Below, in pieces: positions 45,124 through 55,553 of a DNA stretch of 64,000 nt. The stretch covers positions 1,054,001 through 1,118,000 of the forward strand of contig CAWCSS010000001.1 of assembly GCA_963798325.1 (NCBI GenBank). The letters are read 5' to 3'. The notes beneath the pieces were generated by a model. The model had not been told where the DNA came from. It made no database searches and worked only from the letters and a program-made list of their open reading frames with translations. Numbering within the stretch: position 1 is the stretch's first letter; each line of letters starts with the position of its first letter. A program made the translations under genes and the position numbers. This DNA comes from Solirubrobacter sp963798325 (GTDB lineage Bacteria > Actinomycetota > Thermoleophilia > Solirubrobacterales > Solirubrobacteraceae).

Positions 45124-45212
45124 AGGCGATCCGATCGCGCGCGAGCACGCGAGCGTCGAGTTCTCCGGCGCAGAGCCGGAAAACACGACACTCGCGTTGC
45201 GTCAGCGCGGAG

Positions 45213-48196
45213 TTATGGCGTGGTCGTTGACAGGGTGAACGTCAGCGACTTGGTGTACGTGCCCGTGCGCAGCGCGTCGTTGGCGTTGACCAGCTGCGAG
45301 AACGCGACCGTCACCACGTCGTTGGAGATCGGCGCGGCGTAGGTCTTGACCGTGGCCGGCAGTGCCGACCCGGCGACCTGCAGCGGTTGCGGCAGCACGA
45401 AGGTGCCGTTGACCAGGTGGCCGGTGCCCACCGAGGACGGGTCGGCGACGCTGAGCGTCGCGTCACCCGCGGTCGAGATCACGGTGGCCGTGGTCGAGGC
45501 GGTGTAGGTGCTCGTGATGCCCGGAGTGAACGCGCCGAAGGACGCCGGGGGCGCCGAGCGTCAGCGCCAGCGTCGCCGGACGGAGCCGCCGACGCCGCCG
45601 TCGGTCGAGACCGGGCCGAGGCACGCGCCGGCCCCGCTCTGGCTGCCCTTGAACGTGTTCGGCGCGCCGAAGTCGGAGACCTCGGCGCTGTTCGCCGAGC
45701 ACGTCAGGCCGTAGACCGTGCTGCCGGCCAGGATCGGGCCGTAGGCGCCCGCGAGCCGCGAGTAGCGGTCGTTGGCCGAGACCTGCGTGTTGCCGGCCAG
45801 AGCGAGCCCGCCGCGGAACGTCGAGCCCGCGATGGTCACGTCGCGCGTGCCGTCGCGCAGCGCGCCGCGCCGTTGACGGTCGTGCCGAACAGCTGCACGG
45901 CCTCGGCGCCCGTCGCGGTCAGCGCACCCGCGATCGTGCTCGCCTTGGCGACCAGCGAAGCGCCGGCGGCGACGGTCACGTTGCCGCTCACCGTCGCGTT
46001 GTTCAGGCACGTCACGCCCGACGCGACGGACACGTTCGCCTGCGCGCCCGTCACCGTCGCGGTGCACGCCGGCGAGGAGCCCGGCAGGACCGTGGCCTTG
46101 TACGCCTCGGGCACGCTGTAGTTGCCGGCGGGGTCGATCGCGCGGTGCTCGACGTAGTGCGTGCCGAAGCCCGGGATGAACCCGCCGCTCGGGTGGCTGT
46201 CGGGGAGGGTCTGCTCGAAGGCGGCGCGCGAGAGCCCGCCGGTGCCGAGGTTGCCGTAGGTGAGCGCCTTGATCTCGGTGCCCGAGTGGCGGAACTCGAA
46301 GGGCGAGACCGGCATCGGCTTCTCCGGGAAGCCGAAGTAGTTGAACCAGCCGTCCTTGTCGACGCGCAGCTGGCCGACGACGGCCGGGCTGCCCTCGTAG
46401 CCGGTGCGATCGTCCTTCGGGTTCAACAGCATGTCCCAGCCGTCGAAGTAGACCGGGTGCTCGAGCGTGTCGCTGAGCGTGGTCAGCGGGGCCGACAGCG
46501 TGCGCGGGATGGTCGGCTCGACGTTGTCGACCGTCCACTCCATCGTGTCCGAGAGCGCGCCGTCGGTGACCTTCGCCGTCAGCGTGTGCGTGCCCACCGG
46601 CAGGTTGAGCTTGCTGAGATCGAGGTTGCGGCTGTTGTTGGTGCCGGCACGACCGTGCCGTTCAGCGACCAGGTGACCGGGAGCACCCGATCCGCCGGGT
46701 GGTTGGTCTCGACGTAGACGACCTCATCGCCCGCCACCGGGTGCGTGTTCGCCGTGCCGGTGGTGATGTCGGCCTCGGCGGGCGACGCCGTGACCGTCGT
46801 GTCGCCGACCGTCCACGTGCGCGTCTGCACGAAGCGCGCCCCGTTGAAGCCGGAATCGGTCGCGGCGTTGTTCGCCGACGGGTTGCGTACCCAGTCGATG
46901 CCGGAAGGCCCGACGGGGTCACGCACCTCGGCCCACACCACGGTGCCGGGCGCCAGGTTCAACGGCTCGAGATCGAGGCTGCGGCTGTTCGCGGCGGCCG
47001 CGATCACCGGACCGGTCGGACCACCCGTTCGCCAGGTGACGAGCTCCTCGTGGAAGCGCGGATGCCCGGTCTCGACCCAGACGACCGCATCCTTGGCCAC
47101 CGTGCCGACGGGCGTGTTCTGCACGTTCATCTGGCCCGAGTTGCGCATGCCGGTGACGCGGGCGACCATGTGCTCGAGCCCGATCTGGTCGAGGTCGAAC
47201 CCGATCCAGCGCATCATCGAGTGCTCGGACGGTCGCTTCTGGCCGCACGGATAGGTGCCGCCGCCCTCGTGCGTGCCGATGATGCCGCCGGAGCGGCTCT
47301 CCTCGCCGATCCAGCGCCACCACTTGGTCTGCGCGGTGAGCATCTGGGAGGCGGACAGGATCGTGTGGTGGAAGCTGCTCGGCTCGCCGCCCGTGTAGCA
47401 GGGGCGGATCACGTCACGTGAGGAGTAGGGGTACTCGTCCGCGAGCGTGCCGAGCGAGTGCCCGACCTCGTGCAGCGAGATCAGCGGACCCTGCGGCGAG
47501 CCGCCGGACGTGGTCGCCTGGCTGCCGCCGATGCCGCCGTAGGTGAACGTGTTGAAGATCGCGAGCGTCTGCAGGTTCTGCGAGCTGCGCGGGATACCGA
47601 GCACCGGCGCGACGTAGGTGTCGATGATCCGGTTGTGCGCGGCGTTGCCCGTCTCGCACGGGTTCACGCCCGCCGGGTAGTAAGGCCGCATCGTTCGCGC
47701 AGCCGACCGGCGCGCTGCCGTACACGGTGCCGCGCGAGAGCGGGTCCGCGCAGCCGTTCTGGAAGATCATGCGCAGCGCGGTCTTCTTGCCGTCGAGCGG
47801 CCCTTCACGTACGCCGCTGTCGCGGACCGTCCCGTCGGCGGAGCGGATCCGCCCGTCCGGGTCGCAGCGCACGCCGTAGTCGATCGACGCGATCTCGACC
47901 GCGTAGACGTTGATGTAGTTGCGGTAGGTGCGAAACGGCTCCGTGGCCCACATGACCGAGAGGTTGCGGTCGACGTCGGCGCGGAAGATGCTCTGCTGAT
48001 CGAACTGGTAGCCGTCGCCCATGATGATCAGGTTCAGCCGCTGCGACGGCGGGCCGGTGACCTGGATCGGGGTGACCTTCGGCGCGGGCAGCGGCAACGG
48101 CGGCGCCGGCCCCTGGGCGCGTGCCGTCGCCGGCAATACGGCGAGCAGGCCGAGCAGCAACGCGGCTGTAGCCCAGCTCTTGATCCCTTTTGACAT
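45213..48196 (-). pseudogene. Secreted M64 (IgA-type) metallopeptidase with shared C-terminal domain, about five frameshifts
   Basis: About 990 residues when joined. Signal peptide MSKGIKSWATAALLLGLLAV. M64 signature parts: LIIMGDGYQFDQQSIFRADV, SIDYGVRCDPDGR, and zinc site LISLHEVGHSLGTLADEYPY. After the peptidase come Ig-like domains (YVETNHPADRVLPVTWSLNG, TLTAKVTDGALSDTMEWTVD), a parallel-β segment (GNVTVAAGASLVAKASTIAG), and the shared C-terminal domain ending KSLTFTLSTTTP. Frame changes lie near 47690, 46610, 45860, 45585 and 45500. A strong GGGAGGG precedes ATG 48196. Catalysis: cleavage of extracellular proteins. Confidence 0.82.
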
Positions 48197-48306
48197 CGAA
48201 CCCTCCCTAGCGGACCTCGTGGGCAGATGCCCACCGAACCCTCATCGAGAGTTCACGCTAACCGGGTGACGGCATTCGCCGCATTGGACAACTGACGGAA
48301 AAACGA

Positions 48307-48331
48307 GGGCGCCGGTCACGCGCCGGCGCCC
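48307..48331. terminator. Stem-loop after the S15 peptidase gene
   Basis: GGGCGCCGG and CCGGCGCCC form a perfect 9-bp stem around TCACGCG, ten bases beyond the stop of the S15-type gene. No T-tract on the transcribed strand. Confidence 0.5.
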
Positions 48332-48340
48332 CCTGTCGCG

Positions 48341-50935
48341 TCACGGCGTCGTCGTCGACGCTAGTGAAGTCAGCGTCTGCGTACGCGCCGGTGCGCAGCG
48401 GCTCGGTCGCGCCGATGTGCTGGCTGAACGTGATCGTCACGGGATCGTTGGCGACCGGGAGCGGTTCCACGCGGACTTCGAGAACGACGATTCCCAGCGG
48501 CTCGAGCAGCGAGAACGCGCCGTTGCTCAGCGTGCCGCGCGTACGACGAGTGAGCGACGCGTCGCCCGCCGTGGAGATCACGTTGGCCGTCGTGGTCGCC
48601 GTGTAGGTGTGGTCGAGGCCGGGAGCGAACGGCCCGAAGGAGGCCGACGGCGCCGAGCGTCAGCGCGAGCGTCGCCGGCACCGTCCCGCCGGGCCGCTCG
48701 TCACACCCACCAGGTGCGAGACCTCGGAAAGACGCCGAAGCGCTGTACGCCCCCTCACCCAGGTAGCGAGCGGAGATCTGATGCGACCCGCCGCTCAACG
48801 CGCTCGTGGTGAGCTTGGCCACGCCGTCGACCAGTGCCACCGGCGCGCCCAGGGCCGAGCCCGCGTCGTAGAACTGCACCGACCCGCCGACCGTGCCGAG
48901 CTTGGTGAAGGCGTCGAAGTCCGCCTTGCGCAGCGCCTCGGCCATCAGGTCCGGCGGCAGCGGGGCACCGGTCAGCGCGGCGTCGACGCCGGACGACCGC
49001 CGCGGTGAACGTCGCCGGAGCGCCGGCCAGGGAGGCGCCGCCGTCCGTGACCGCGACCGTGGTCGGCTCACCGCCGCTCACGCCGGCGGCGAGCGCCGCC
49101 GGGCCGCCGCCGGAGATCGGCAGCGTGATCCGGCTGTTCTTGAGCGAGAACGTGATGTTCGCCGCCGTGTTCGAGGCCGTCGTGCCGTAGTCGCGGAATG
49201 AGCCGACGATCACGACGCCGATCCGGTGCGGGCTGGAACGTGTAGTGTAGGGCAGCAGCGGGAAGCTGAACGGGTAGCGCTGCGGCGACGATCGGGGTCG
49301 TCGTCAAGCGCGAGGTGCGGTGGCCGGCGTCCAGCACGCTTGGTGACGCGCACGCGGTCGCGGTGGTGTCGATCGCTCGCCGACGTCCTTGTAGCACGTT
49401 GTCGGACGCGCTCGCCTGGCCCCAGCACTCCGAGGTCGTCAGCGTCTGGATGCGTCGCTGGTGCGCGAGACGCGCGGGAACGCCGGGCCGTAGTCGACCA
49501 GCAGCGCGCCGAGGTGCGTCGAGGTCTTGTCCGCGGACGCGTGAGTTGCACGATCGGCGTGCCGAGAGCCGCACCGGCTTGGTCAGGACCGGCGAGACGA
49601 ACACCGCCGGTTGGTCTGCGAGGCGTCGGCGACGGCGATCTGCGCGGACTCACGCGCGGACGCGGGAGTCCAGGAACGTCGTCGTCTGCTCCGCGCCGGC
49701 GGCCGGCGCGAGACCGAGCTCGCCGTTGGGCTTCAGGAAGAACTGCGTCTGCTCGGTGTCCGGCAGCGGGAACCCGGGGGTGTCGGTCAACACGCCCGGT
49801 GCGGTCTCGACCGTCACCTGCGGCTCCTGCATGACGCCGTTGGCGACGCCCTGCAGCCAGTAGTCGAACCAGTGGTGGACCGTATCCACCCACTTCGAAC
49901 GCGAGAGATCGAACGGATCGACGTGGCCGACCTGCATCAGCCACGCCTTGCGCTGCACGCCGAGGTCACCGGAGCGCGTACCAGAAGCGGCTGAAGTGAT
50001 CGATGCGGACGTTCTCGTCGCCCATGCCGTGCGTGAGGAAGACCGACGCCTTGACCTAGCGACGCCTCGTCGACGTAGTTGCGGTCCGACCAGAACGGCG
50101 TCGTGAAGTCCGCGGTGGCGTCGGCGTCGTTGGCGTCGATGGTGTCGCGCACCGGCTTGCAGTAGGCGCGCCGGTTCGCGTCCGTGACCGTGTTGGCCAG
50201 TGAGGAGACGTAGATGCCCGCCGCGCTGGATGACGCCGTTGGAGCGCGTGTAGTCGTAGTAGTCGTACGGTCCGAAGACTCGGCGACGATCGTCGTCAGG
50301 CCGTCGACGCCGGTGACCGCCGTCGCCGCGGCCAGCGCGCCGTCGTAGGACTTGCCGATCATCCCGGTCTTGCCGTTGAACCACACCGGCGGCGGGACGA
50401 TGTTGCCGTCCTTGTCGCGACCGACGCGGCGGCCCTTGAACCAGTCGATGACCGTGGCCCCGGCGAGGTTGTCAGGTCGGCCCCTGCACCGTGGGGCAGC
50501 CGGTCGAGTGGTTGGTGCCGGTCATGTCCACCAGCGCGATCGCGTAGCCGCGCGGCACGAAGTAGTTGTCCAGGAACAACGGCCACTTGGCCAACAGGCC
50601 GTCCGGGTCGTCGACCTTCAGCTGCGACTCGTTGCCGCGCCCGAGCGTCGAGTAGTACGGGCTGTCGTCCATGATCAACGGGCGCCTTGAGGCCGGTCTC
50701 GGTGCCCTGCGGCCGCATGATGTCCACGGCGATCCTGTCCTTGACCCCGTTGCGCGTCGGAGTCGTAGTCCGCGTCGACCCACACCCGCTCGCGGATCGC
50801 GGCCGTGTAGTCGAACGCCTCCTGCGTCTCGCCGTCGGCGACGACGATCGCCGGCGGATCGGCCTTCGCCGTCGCCGCACCCGACCACGCCGTCGCGAGC
50901 ACCGCCGCGGCAAGCACCAACTTGCGTCCCTGCAT
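48341..50935 (-). pseudogene. Secreted S15 (Xaa-Pro dipeptidyl-peptidase-like) hydrolase with shared C-terminal domain, ten or more frameshifts
   Basis: Signal peptide MQGRKLVLAAAVLATAWSGA, then fragments in changing frames: NGVKDRIAVDIMRPQGTETG; IMDDSPYYSTLGRGNESQLK; FVPRGYAIALVDMTGTNHST; the nucleophile elbow NGKTGMIGKSYDGALAAA; FTTPFWSDRNYVDEAS; AWLMQVGHVDPFDLSRSKWV (catalytic His); FRDYGTTASNTAANITFSLK. These are the standard CocE/S15 order. The end carries the shared C-terminal domain (GGTVPATLALTLG ... VTITFSQHIGATEPLRTGAY, then STTTP in the final frame). GAGGGG precedes ATG 50935. Extracellular cleavage after X-Pro or of acyl esters; not translatable as given. Confidence 0.78.
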
Positions 50936-51032
50936 CTGACCCCCTCAGGTAGACCTCCGATCCGGAACCTACGCTGCGGCGGCGTGATTTCCCACCGACG
51001 CTGGCGGGAAATCGCCGGGCGCGGTTTCGACA

Positions 51033-51860
51033 CTACATGAGGATCTGATCGAGCGTGCGCTGCGCGAGCGCGACGAAGACCGGGTTGGTCCGCGCGTAGT
51101 ACGGGACGATCATCGCGGCCTGATGCAGGGCGATCCCGCGCCCGCGCGCCCACGTGCCGTCGTCGACGCCGCCCAGCGCGTCGCGGAAGACGGCGCGCCC
51201 CACGGGGCCGAACAGCGCCCACGCGGCGGTCAGGTCCGTCGCCGGGTCGCCGCCGCCGACCGCCCCGAAGTCGATCACCGCGGCCAACCGGCGATCGCGG
51301 ACGAGGACGTTCGGGCGCAGCAGGTCGCAGTGGATCCAGGTCGGCTCGCCGTCCCACTCGGGCGCCTCCAGACACGCCTCCCAGGCGGCGAGCAGCGCCG
51401 GGTCGGAGAGCGCCTCGCGGGTGATCAGGTCGAGCTCGGCCAAGGGCGCACGGCCGGTGGCGGGCGCGCCGTCCGGGTCGAGCGCGCGCAGGGCGAGCAC
51501 GAACGCGGCCAGCTCCCGCGCGGCACGCGGCTCGTCGACGCCGTCGTGGAACGGCTCGCCCTCGATCCACTCGTAGACGGCCCAGTGCATGGGGTAGCCG
51601 TGGGCGGGCTCGCCCAGGAACACGGGCGCCGGAACCCGCAGCGGGAGCCGCGCCGCGAGCCACGGCAGCCACTCCCACTCCTTGCGCAGGTCGCGATCGT
51701 CCACCCGCGGGAGCCGGACGTAGTGCTCGGAGCCGACGCGGTAGATCGCGTTGACGGTCCCGGTCGAATCGGCTTCACGGACCTCGCCGGGGATTCGGCC
51801 GCCGATCAGCGCTTCGACCAGGCGGGTATCGATGTCGACCTCGGCCGCGTGGAGCTTCAC
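51033..51860 (-). CDS. Aminoglycoside phosphotransferase (APH)-family kinase
   Basis: 275 residues, GTG start at 51860. IDTRLVEALIGGRIPGEVRE and TGTVNAIYRVGSEHYVRLPR form the N-lobe. The catalytic loop is WIHCDLLRPNVLV and the metal-binding IDFGAVGGGDPATDLTAAWA follows. The MHWAVYEWIEGEPFHDG hinge is typical of the group. Phosphorylates an unknown small molecule; antibiotic resistance is possible but unproven. Head-to-tail with the PH-domain membrane-protein gene upstream, 20 bases away, so they may be co-transcribed. Confidence 0.9.
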   Translation of the reverse strand: MKLHAAEVDIDTRLVEALIGGRIPGEVREADSTGTVNAIYRVGSEHYVRLPRVDDRDLRKEWEWLPWLAARLPLRVPAPVFLGEPAHGYPMHWAVYEWIEGEPFHDGVDEPRAARELAAFVLALRALDPDGAPATGRAPLAELDLITREALSDPALLAAWEACLEAPEWDGEPTWIHCDLLRPNVLVRDRRLAAVIDFGAVGGGDPATDLTAAWALFGPVGRAVFRDALGGVDDGTWARGRGIALHQAAMIVPYYARTNPVFVALAQRTLDQILM

Positions 51861-51880
51861 TGAACCCGTTGTACCCGCCG

Positions 51881-52348
51881 TCAGTACCTGGCGAGTCGTT
51901 TGCGCAAGATGTCGTTGGCGACGTCGGGCTTCCAGCGGAGGTGCTCGGCGAGGATCGGCCACAGCCGCCGGACCGAGGTGTTGGTGACCTCGAGTTCGAG
52001 GCTGGAACCGTCGCTGTCGGTCAGATGGAGCTGACGACCGCTGTTGCGCCCGAACGCCGAGAGCCGAGCGCTGCGCAGCCGGTCGAGCCGGATCGGCGTG
52101 CCCCAGTGGCGTACACCGCGGGAGTACAGGACGCTGCCGTCGACCCACACCCGCACCCGCAGCATCCGCGCGAACCCGAGCACGCACAGCAGCAGCAGGA
52201 GCGCGCCGAAGATGCCCACGCCGATGCCGCCGAGCGCGACGCAGGCGACGCCGATCAGGGCCATGTAGGGCCAGATGATCAGGGCGAGCAGGCTGGGACG
52301 GCTGACGACCCGGGCACCCGGCCCGGGTCGCCCTGAGGCGGGAGGCAT
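51881..52348 (-). CDS. Membrane protein with bacterial PH-like domain
   Basis: 155 residues. Two close transmembrane helices at about 20-60 (LLALIIWPYMALIGVACVAL, IFGALLLLLCVLGFARML), then a compact β-domain (VWVDGSVLYSRGVRHWGTPI, RLDRLRSARLSAFGRN, SLELEVTNTSVRRLWPIL) like bacterial PH (bPH) domains. Cytoplasmic C-terminus rich in basic residues. Fourteen bases after the stop of the SdiA-regulated/lamin-tail gene, so possibly the same transcript. Function unknown. Confidence 0.72.
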   Translation of the reverse strand: MPPASGRPGPGARVVSRPSLLALIIWPYMALIGVACVALGGIGVGIFGALLLLLCVLGFARMLRVRVWVDGSVLYSRGVRHWGTPIRLDRLRSARLSAFGRNSGRQLHLTDSDGSSLELEVTNTSVRRLWPILAEHLRWKPDVANDILRKRLARY

Positions 52349-52362
52349 CCCGCCATTGTGCG

Positions 52363-54378
52363 TTACGGAGTGGTCGTCGAGAGCGTGAACGTCAGCGTCT
52401 TCGCGTACGTGCCCGTGCGCAGCGGATCGGTCGCGCCGATGTGCTGCGTGAAGCCGATGGTGACGACGTCGTTGGACACCGGCGCGCTCCACGACGTCTT
52501 GCTGAAGGCGATCTGCACCGGCTGCGCGAGCGCGAACGCGCCGTTGCTCAAGGTTCCGCCGTCGACGCTCAGGGTCGCGCCGCCCGCCGTCGAGGTGACG
52601 GTCGCGGTCGTCGCGGCCGTGTAGTCCTTCGCCGCGCCCGCAGTGAACGGGGCGAACACCGCCGGGGCGCCGAGCACCAGCGACAGCTGCGCCGCGACGG
52701 TGCCGCCGACCGTGGCGGGCACCGCGTCCTCGATGCGCCTGGTCACGATCGTGCCGGGTCCGCCGGTCTCGCCGCCGACGGTCGTCGCGCCGTTGATCCC
52801 CGGCGCGCTGAGCTTGAGCCCGGCGACGTTGTCGAAGGTGACGAAGTCCGTCGACGCACCGAAGCTCACGCCCGTCACGCGTGCGCCGGTGGCGTCGAAG
52901 AGGTTCACGGCGTCGCCGCCGGTGCTGAGGCCGATACCGGCGCCGCTGTAGTACCCGACCGCCACGTTCGGGATCTCCCAGAAGGCCTTCAGCGCCGCGG
53001 CGGTGGCGGCCGTGCCCTCGGTGAAGACCACCGACTGGCCGGGCGCGATGCTCGGCACGCCGTTGAGGGCCAGGGCGGTCGCGATCGCGTTGGAGCTGTC
53101 GTCGACCTTGTAGCCGGTGAGGTCGACCGGTGCGCTGCCGGTGTTGGTGACCTCGAACCAGTCCGCCATGTAGGGGCTGTTGCCGCTGCTCCACGGCGAG
53201 ATCTCGGTGACCGCCAGCGAGACGGGTGACGGCGCGGCGGTGATCGTCAGCACCAACGGCGCGCTGGTCGCGTTCGGCGTCGAGACGGTGACCGTGTAGG
53301 TCCTGCGCGTGAGGACCGTGCCCGCCTTCAGGTAGAGAACGTCGTTCGCGATCTCGAAGGACGCCGCGTCGGCGCCGCCGAGCGACAGCGCGCCGCCGCC
53401 GGCGACGGCGATGTCGGCGACCTTGATCCGCGTCGCCGTGCTCGTGTTCTCCGGCAGCGTGGAGACCGGGTTCTGGAAGGTGACCGAGGGAGCGGGGGTG
53501 CCGGCCTCATAGACCCACAGCTGTGGCCTGCCCGAGCCGCCGCCGGCCTCGTTGACCAGGAACAGGCGGCCGGTGTCGTCCATCGTCACGCCCTCTGTCC
53601 CCACCTCCTCGCCCAGGCTGAGCGAGTTCGAGACCACGCCGGAGCGGTCGGTGTTGACGAGCTTGGCCGACTCCTGGCTGAGCACCAGCAGGTGGCCGGC
53701 GTCGGTCCCGCTGACCGCCGCGGGCAGGTTCGACACCGAGAAGACGTCAGCGATGTCGTTGAGGCCGAGCAGCGCCGGATCGAACAGGTTGGCCGAGTTC
53801 TCCGTCGTCGGCGAGCCGTTGGAGGCGGTGCCGGCGGCGAAATCGATCGTCGTCTGAAAGATGCCCTGCGGCTGCGTCTCCTTGACGGCGACGAAGCCGC
53901 CCGAGAACGGATCGTTCGTGATCCCTTCGATGCCGATGTTGCCGACCGTCGTGCCCAGCTTGACGCTCTGGACCTGCGCCCGCGTGAGCGTCCCACCCGC
54001 GACGTAGGTGAACCGGTCGATCTGGCGCAGCCGCTCCTCGACGAGCGCGAACTGCCCGCCGCCGAGCGCGGCGATGCCCTCGGTGTCGTCGAACGCGCCT
54101 GCCGCCAGCCCCATCGAGCTCAGCAGCTGGCCGGTGCGGCTGACCTGCACGACCGCGGTGCCTTCGTCACCGACGACGAACAGCGAGTCCGTGGCGCGGT
54201 CGTAGGTGACCGACGAGGCCTCCGAGGCCAGCAGGTTGGGCGCGCTGCCGACCGGCAGGTCGAAGCGTCCGACCCGCACGTAGCTGGAGAGGTCGACGGC
54301 GGCGCCGGCGATCGGCGGTACGGCGAGCGCAGCGGCCAGCGTGGCCGCGGCGAGGGCGAGGATCCGTCCTGCGTTCAT
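52363..54378 (-). CDS. Secreted SdiA-regulated/lamin-tail domain protein with shared C-terminal domain (671 aa)
   Basis: Signal peptide at 1-26 (LALAAATLAAALAVPPIAGA). An SdiA-regulated/YjiK-type propeller follows to about 290 (SSVTYDRATDSLFVVGDEGT, DDTEGIAALGGGQFALVEER, GNIGIEGITNDPFSGGFVAV). A cadherin-like repeat comes near 305-385, then a lamin-tail domain near 390-520 (ISPWSSGNSPYMADWFEVTN, TGYKVDDSSNAIA), and from about 553 the shared C-terminal domain (GGTVAAQLSLVLGAP ... KTLTFTLSTTTP). This is the cleanest single-frame example of that domain. Extracellular; lamin-tail domains often accompany secreted nucleases, but none is present here. Confidence 0.88.
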   Translation of the reverse strand: MNAGRILALAAATLAAALAVPPIAGAAVDLSSYVRVGRFDLPVGSAPNLLASEASSVTYDRATDSLFVVGDEGTAVVQVSRTGQLLSSMGLAAGAFDDTEGIAALGGGQFALVEERLRQIDRFTYVAGGTLTRAQVQSVKLGTTVGNIGIEGITNDPFSGGFVAVKETQPQGIFQTTIDFAAGTASNGSPTTENSANLFDPALLGLNDIADVFSVSNLPAAVSGTDAGHLLVLSQESAKLVNTDRSGVVSNSLSLGEEVGTEGVTMDDTGRLFLVNEAGGGSGRPQLWVYEAGTPAPSVTFQNPVSTLPENTSTATRIKVADIAVAGGGALSLGGADAASFEIANDVLYLKAGTVLTRRTYTVTVSTPNATSAPLVLTITAAPSPVSLAVTEISPWSSGNSPYMADWFEVTNTGSAPVDLTGYKVDDSSNAIATALALNGVPSIAPGQSVVFTEGTAATAAALKAFWEIPNVAVGYYSGAGIGLSTGGDAVNLFDATGARVTGVSFGASTDFVTFDNVAGLKLSAPGINGATTVGGETGGPGTIVTRRIEDAVPATVGGTVAAQLSLVLGAPAVFAPFTAGAAKDYTAATTATVTSTAGGATLSVDGGTLSNGAFALAQPVQIAFSKTSWSAPVSNDVVTIGFTQHIGATDPLRTGTYAKTLTFTLSTTTP

Positions 54379-54412
54379 GGCGCGACCCTATGCGCGCCTG
54401 CGCGAGGACTTG

Positions 54413-54832
54413 TTACCGGCTTGCGATGATCTGCTGCAGCTCTTCGCGGAGCTTCGCCAGGCGCCGGGCGCTGAGCAACTCGATCAGCGCGGACTCCGTC
54501 TCGGCCTCCGAGGCGCCGACGATCGTGGCGACGTCGCGGCCCCAGTGCGTCGCGGTCACCACCTTCGCGCGCCGGTCGGCGGGATCGGTGACGCGCTCGA
54601 CATAGCCGTTGTCCTCCAGGTGGCGGACGAGCTCGGCCATCGACTGCTTGGTGATCTTCGCCTGCTCGGCCAGTGCGGTGACCGTCATCCCATCGACGCC
54701 GAGCTCGGTCAGCACCGCGGCGTGGGCCAGTCGGACAGCGGTGTGGCCGTACTCGGCCAGCCGGGCGAGTGCGCGCTCGTTGAGCGCGTCGGAGGCCTCG
54801 CGCAGGAGGCTCGCGGTCGTCTCTTCAGACAC
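54413..54832 (-). CDS. MarR-family regulator
   Basis: 139 residues, GTG start. Winged helix: AHAAVLTELGVDGMTVTALA, EQAKITKQSMAELVRHLEDN, GYVERVTDPADRRAKVV (the DxRxK wing). Helical dimerisation ends on both sides. It lies between the SdiA-regulated/lamin-tail gene and the divergent lipoprotein gene, either of which may be its target. No clear dyad was found in the 139-base gap to 54972. Confidence 0.9.
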   Translation of the reverse strand: MSEETTASLLREASDALNERALARLAEYGHTAVRLAHAAVLTELGVDGMTVTALAEQAKITKQSMAELVRHLEDNGYVERVTDPADRRAKVVTATHWGRDVATIVGASEAETESALIELLSARRLAKLREELQQIIASR

Positions 54833-54971
54833 GGGAAAGACAGGCTACCTGACCCGTCGCGATCATGCGTCCATTGGGGAAAACCCCACCCTGTGGACGC
54901 TGGCGCGCCCCAGCGCGAGCCGGGCGCTCGCATCACTCCGCGGGCGCGAGAGCGGGCCTAGCTTGCTGACC

Positions 54972-55553
54972 ATGCGCCTGCTCCTGCTCCCCGCTCTCGC
55001 CATCGCGGTCCTCGTGGCCGGCTGCGGCCTCGAAGACGACGGCCCCCGAACGACCCAGACCCGAAGCCTCGACGCCTTCAGCCGCGTCGCCGACGCGGAC
55101 GCGGTGGACATGCGCCTGCACGTCGGTGACGGCCCGCAGCGCGTGCGCGTCCACGCCGGCGAGAAGGTCATCGACGACGTGCGCACCGAGGTCGAGAACG
55201 GAACGCTGCAGGTGCACTTCGACCATCACGGCTGGGGCGGCAGCAACATCGAGGTCGAGGCGTGGGTCCCGGCACTGGCCGCCATCACCACCGGCGGCTC
55301 GGGCGACATCCACGCCGACGGCTCCACCGTCGACGCGCTGGAGGCCCGCTCGGACGGCTCCGGCGACCTGCGCCTCGCCGACCTCGACGCTCGCGTCGCG
55401 AAGGTCAAGGTCGGCGGGTCCGGCGATGTCGAGGTCCGCGCGAGCGAGCGGCTCGACGTCGACGTCGACGGCTCAGGCGACGTCCGCTACTACGGGGACC
55501 CGGCGCTCACCCAGCGCGTCGACGGGTCCGGCGACGTCAAGCACGCGGGCTGA
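54972..55553 (+). CDS. Lipoprotein with GIN (DUF2807) β-helix domain
   Basis: 193 residues. Lipobox LAIAVLVAGCGLEDDG places the acylated Cys near 17. The mature part is a right-handed β-helix of the DUF2807/GIN type with repeated 'GSGD' turns (TTGGSGDIHADGS, RSDGSGDLRLADL, KVGGSGDVEVRAS, DVDGSGDVRYYGD, RVDGSGDVKHAG). Such domains occur in anchored surface proteins of unknown role. The last 81 bases overlap the convergent MMPL gene. Confidence 0.88.
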   Translation: MRLLLLPALAIAVLVAGCGLEDDGPRTTQTRSLDAFSRVADADAVDMRLHVGDGPQRVRVHAGEKVIDDVRTEVENGTLQVHFDHHGWGGSNIEVEAWVPALAAITTGGSGDIHADGSTVDALEARSDGSGDLRLADLDARVAKVKVGGSGDVEVRASERLDVDVDGSGDVRYYGDPALTQRVDGSGDVKHAG

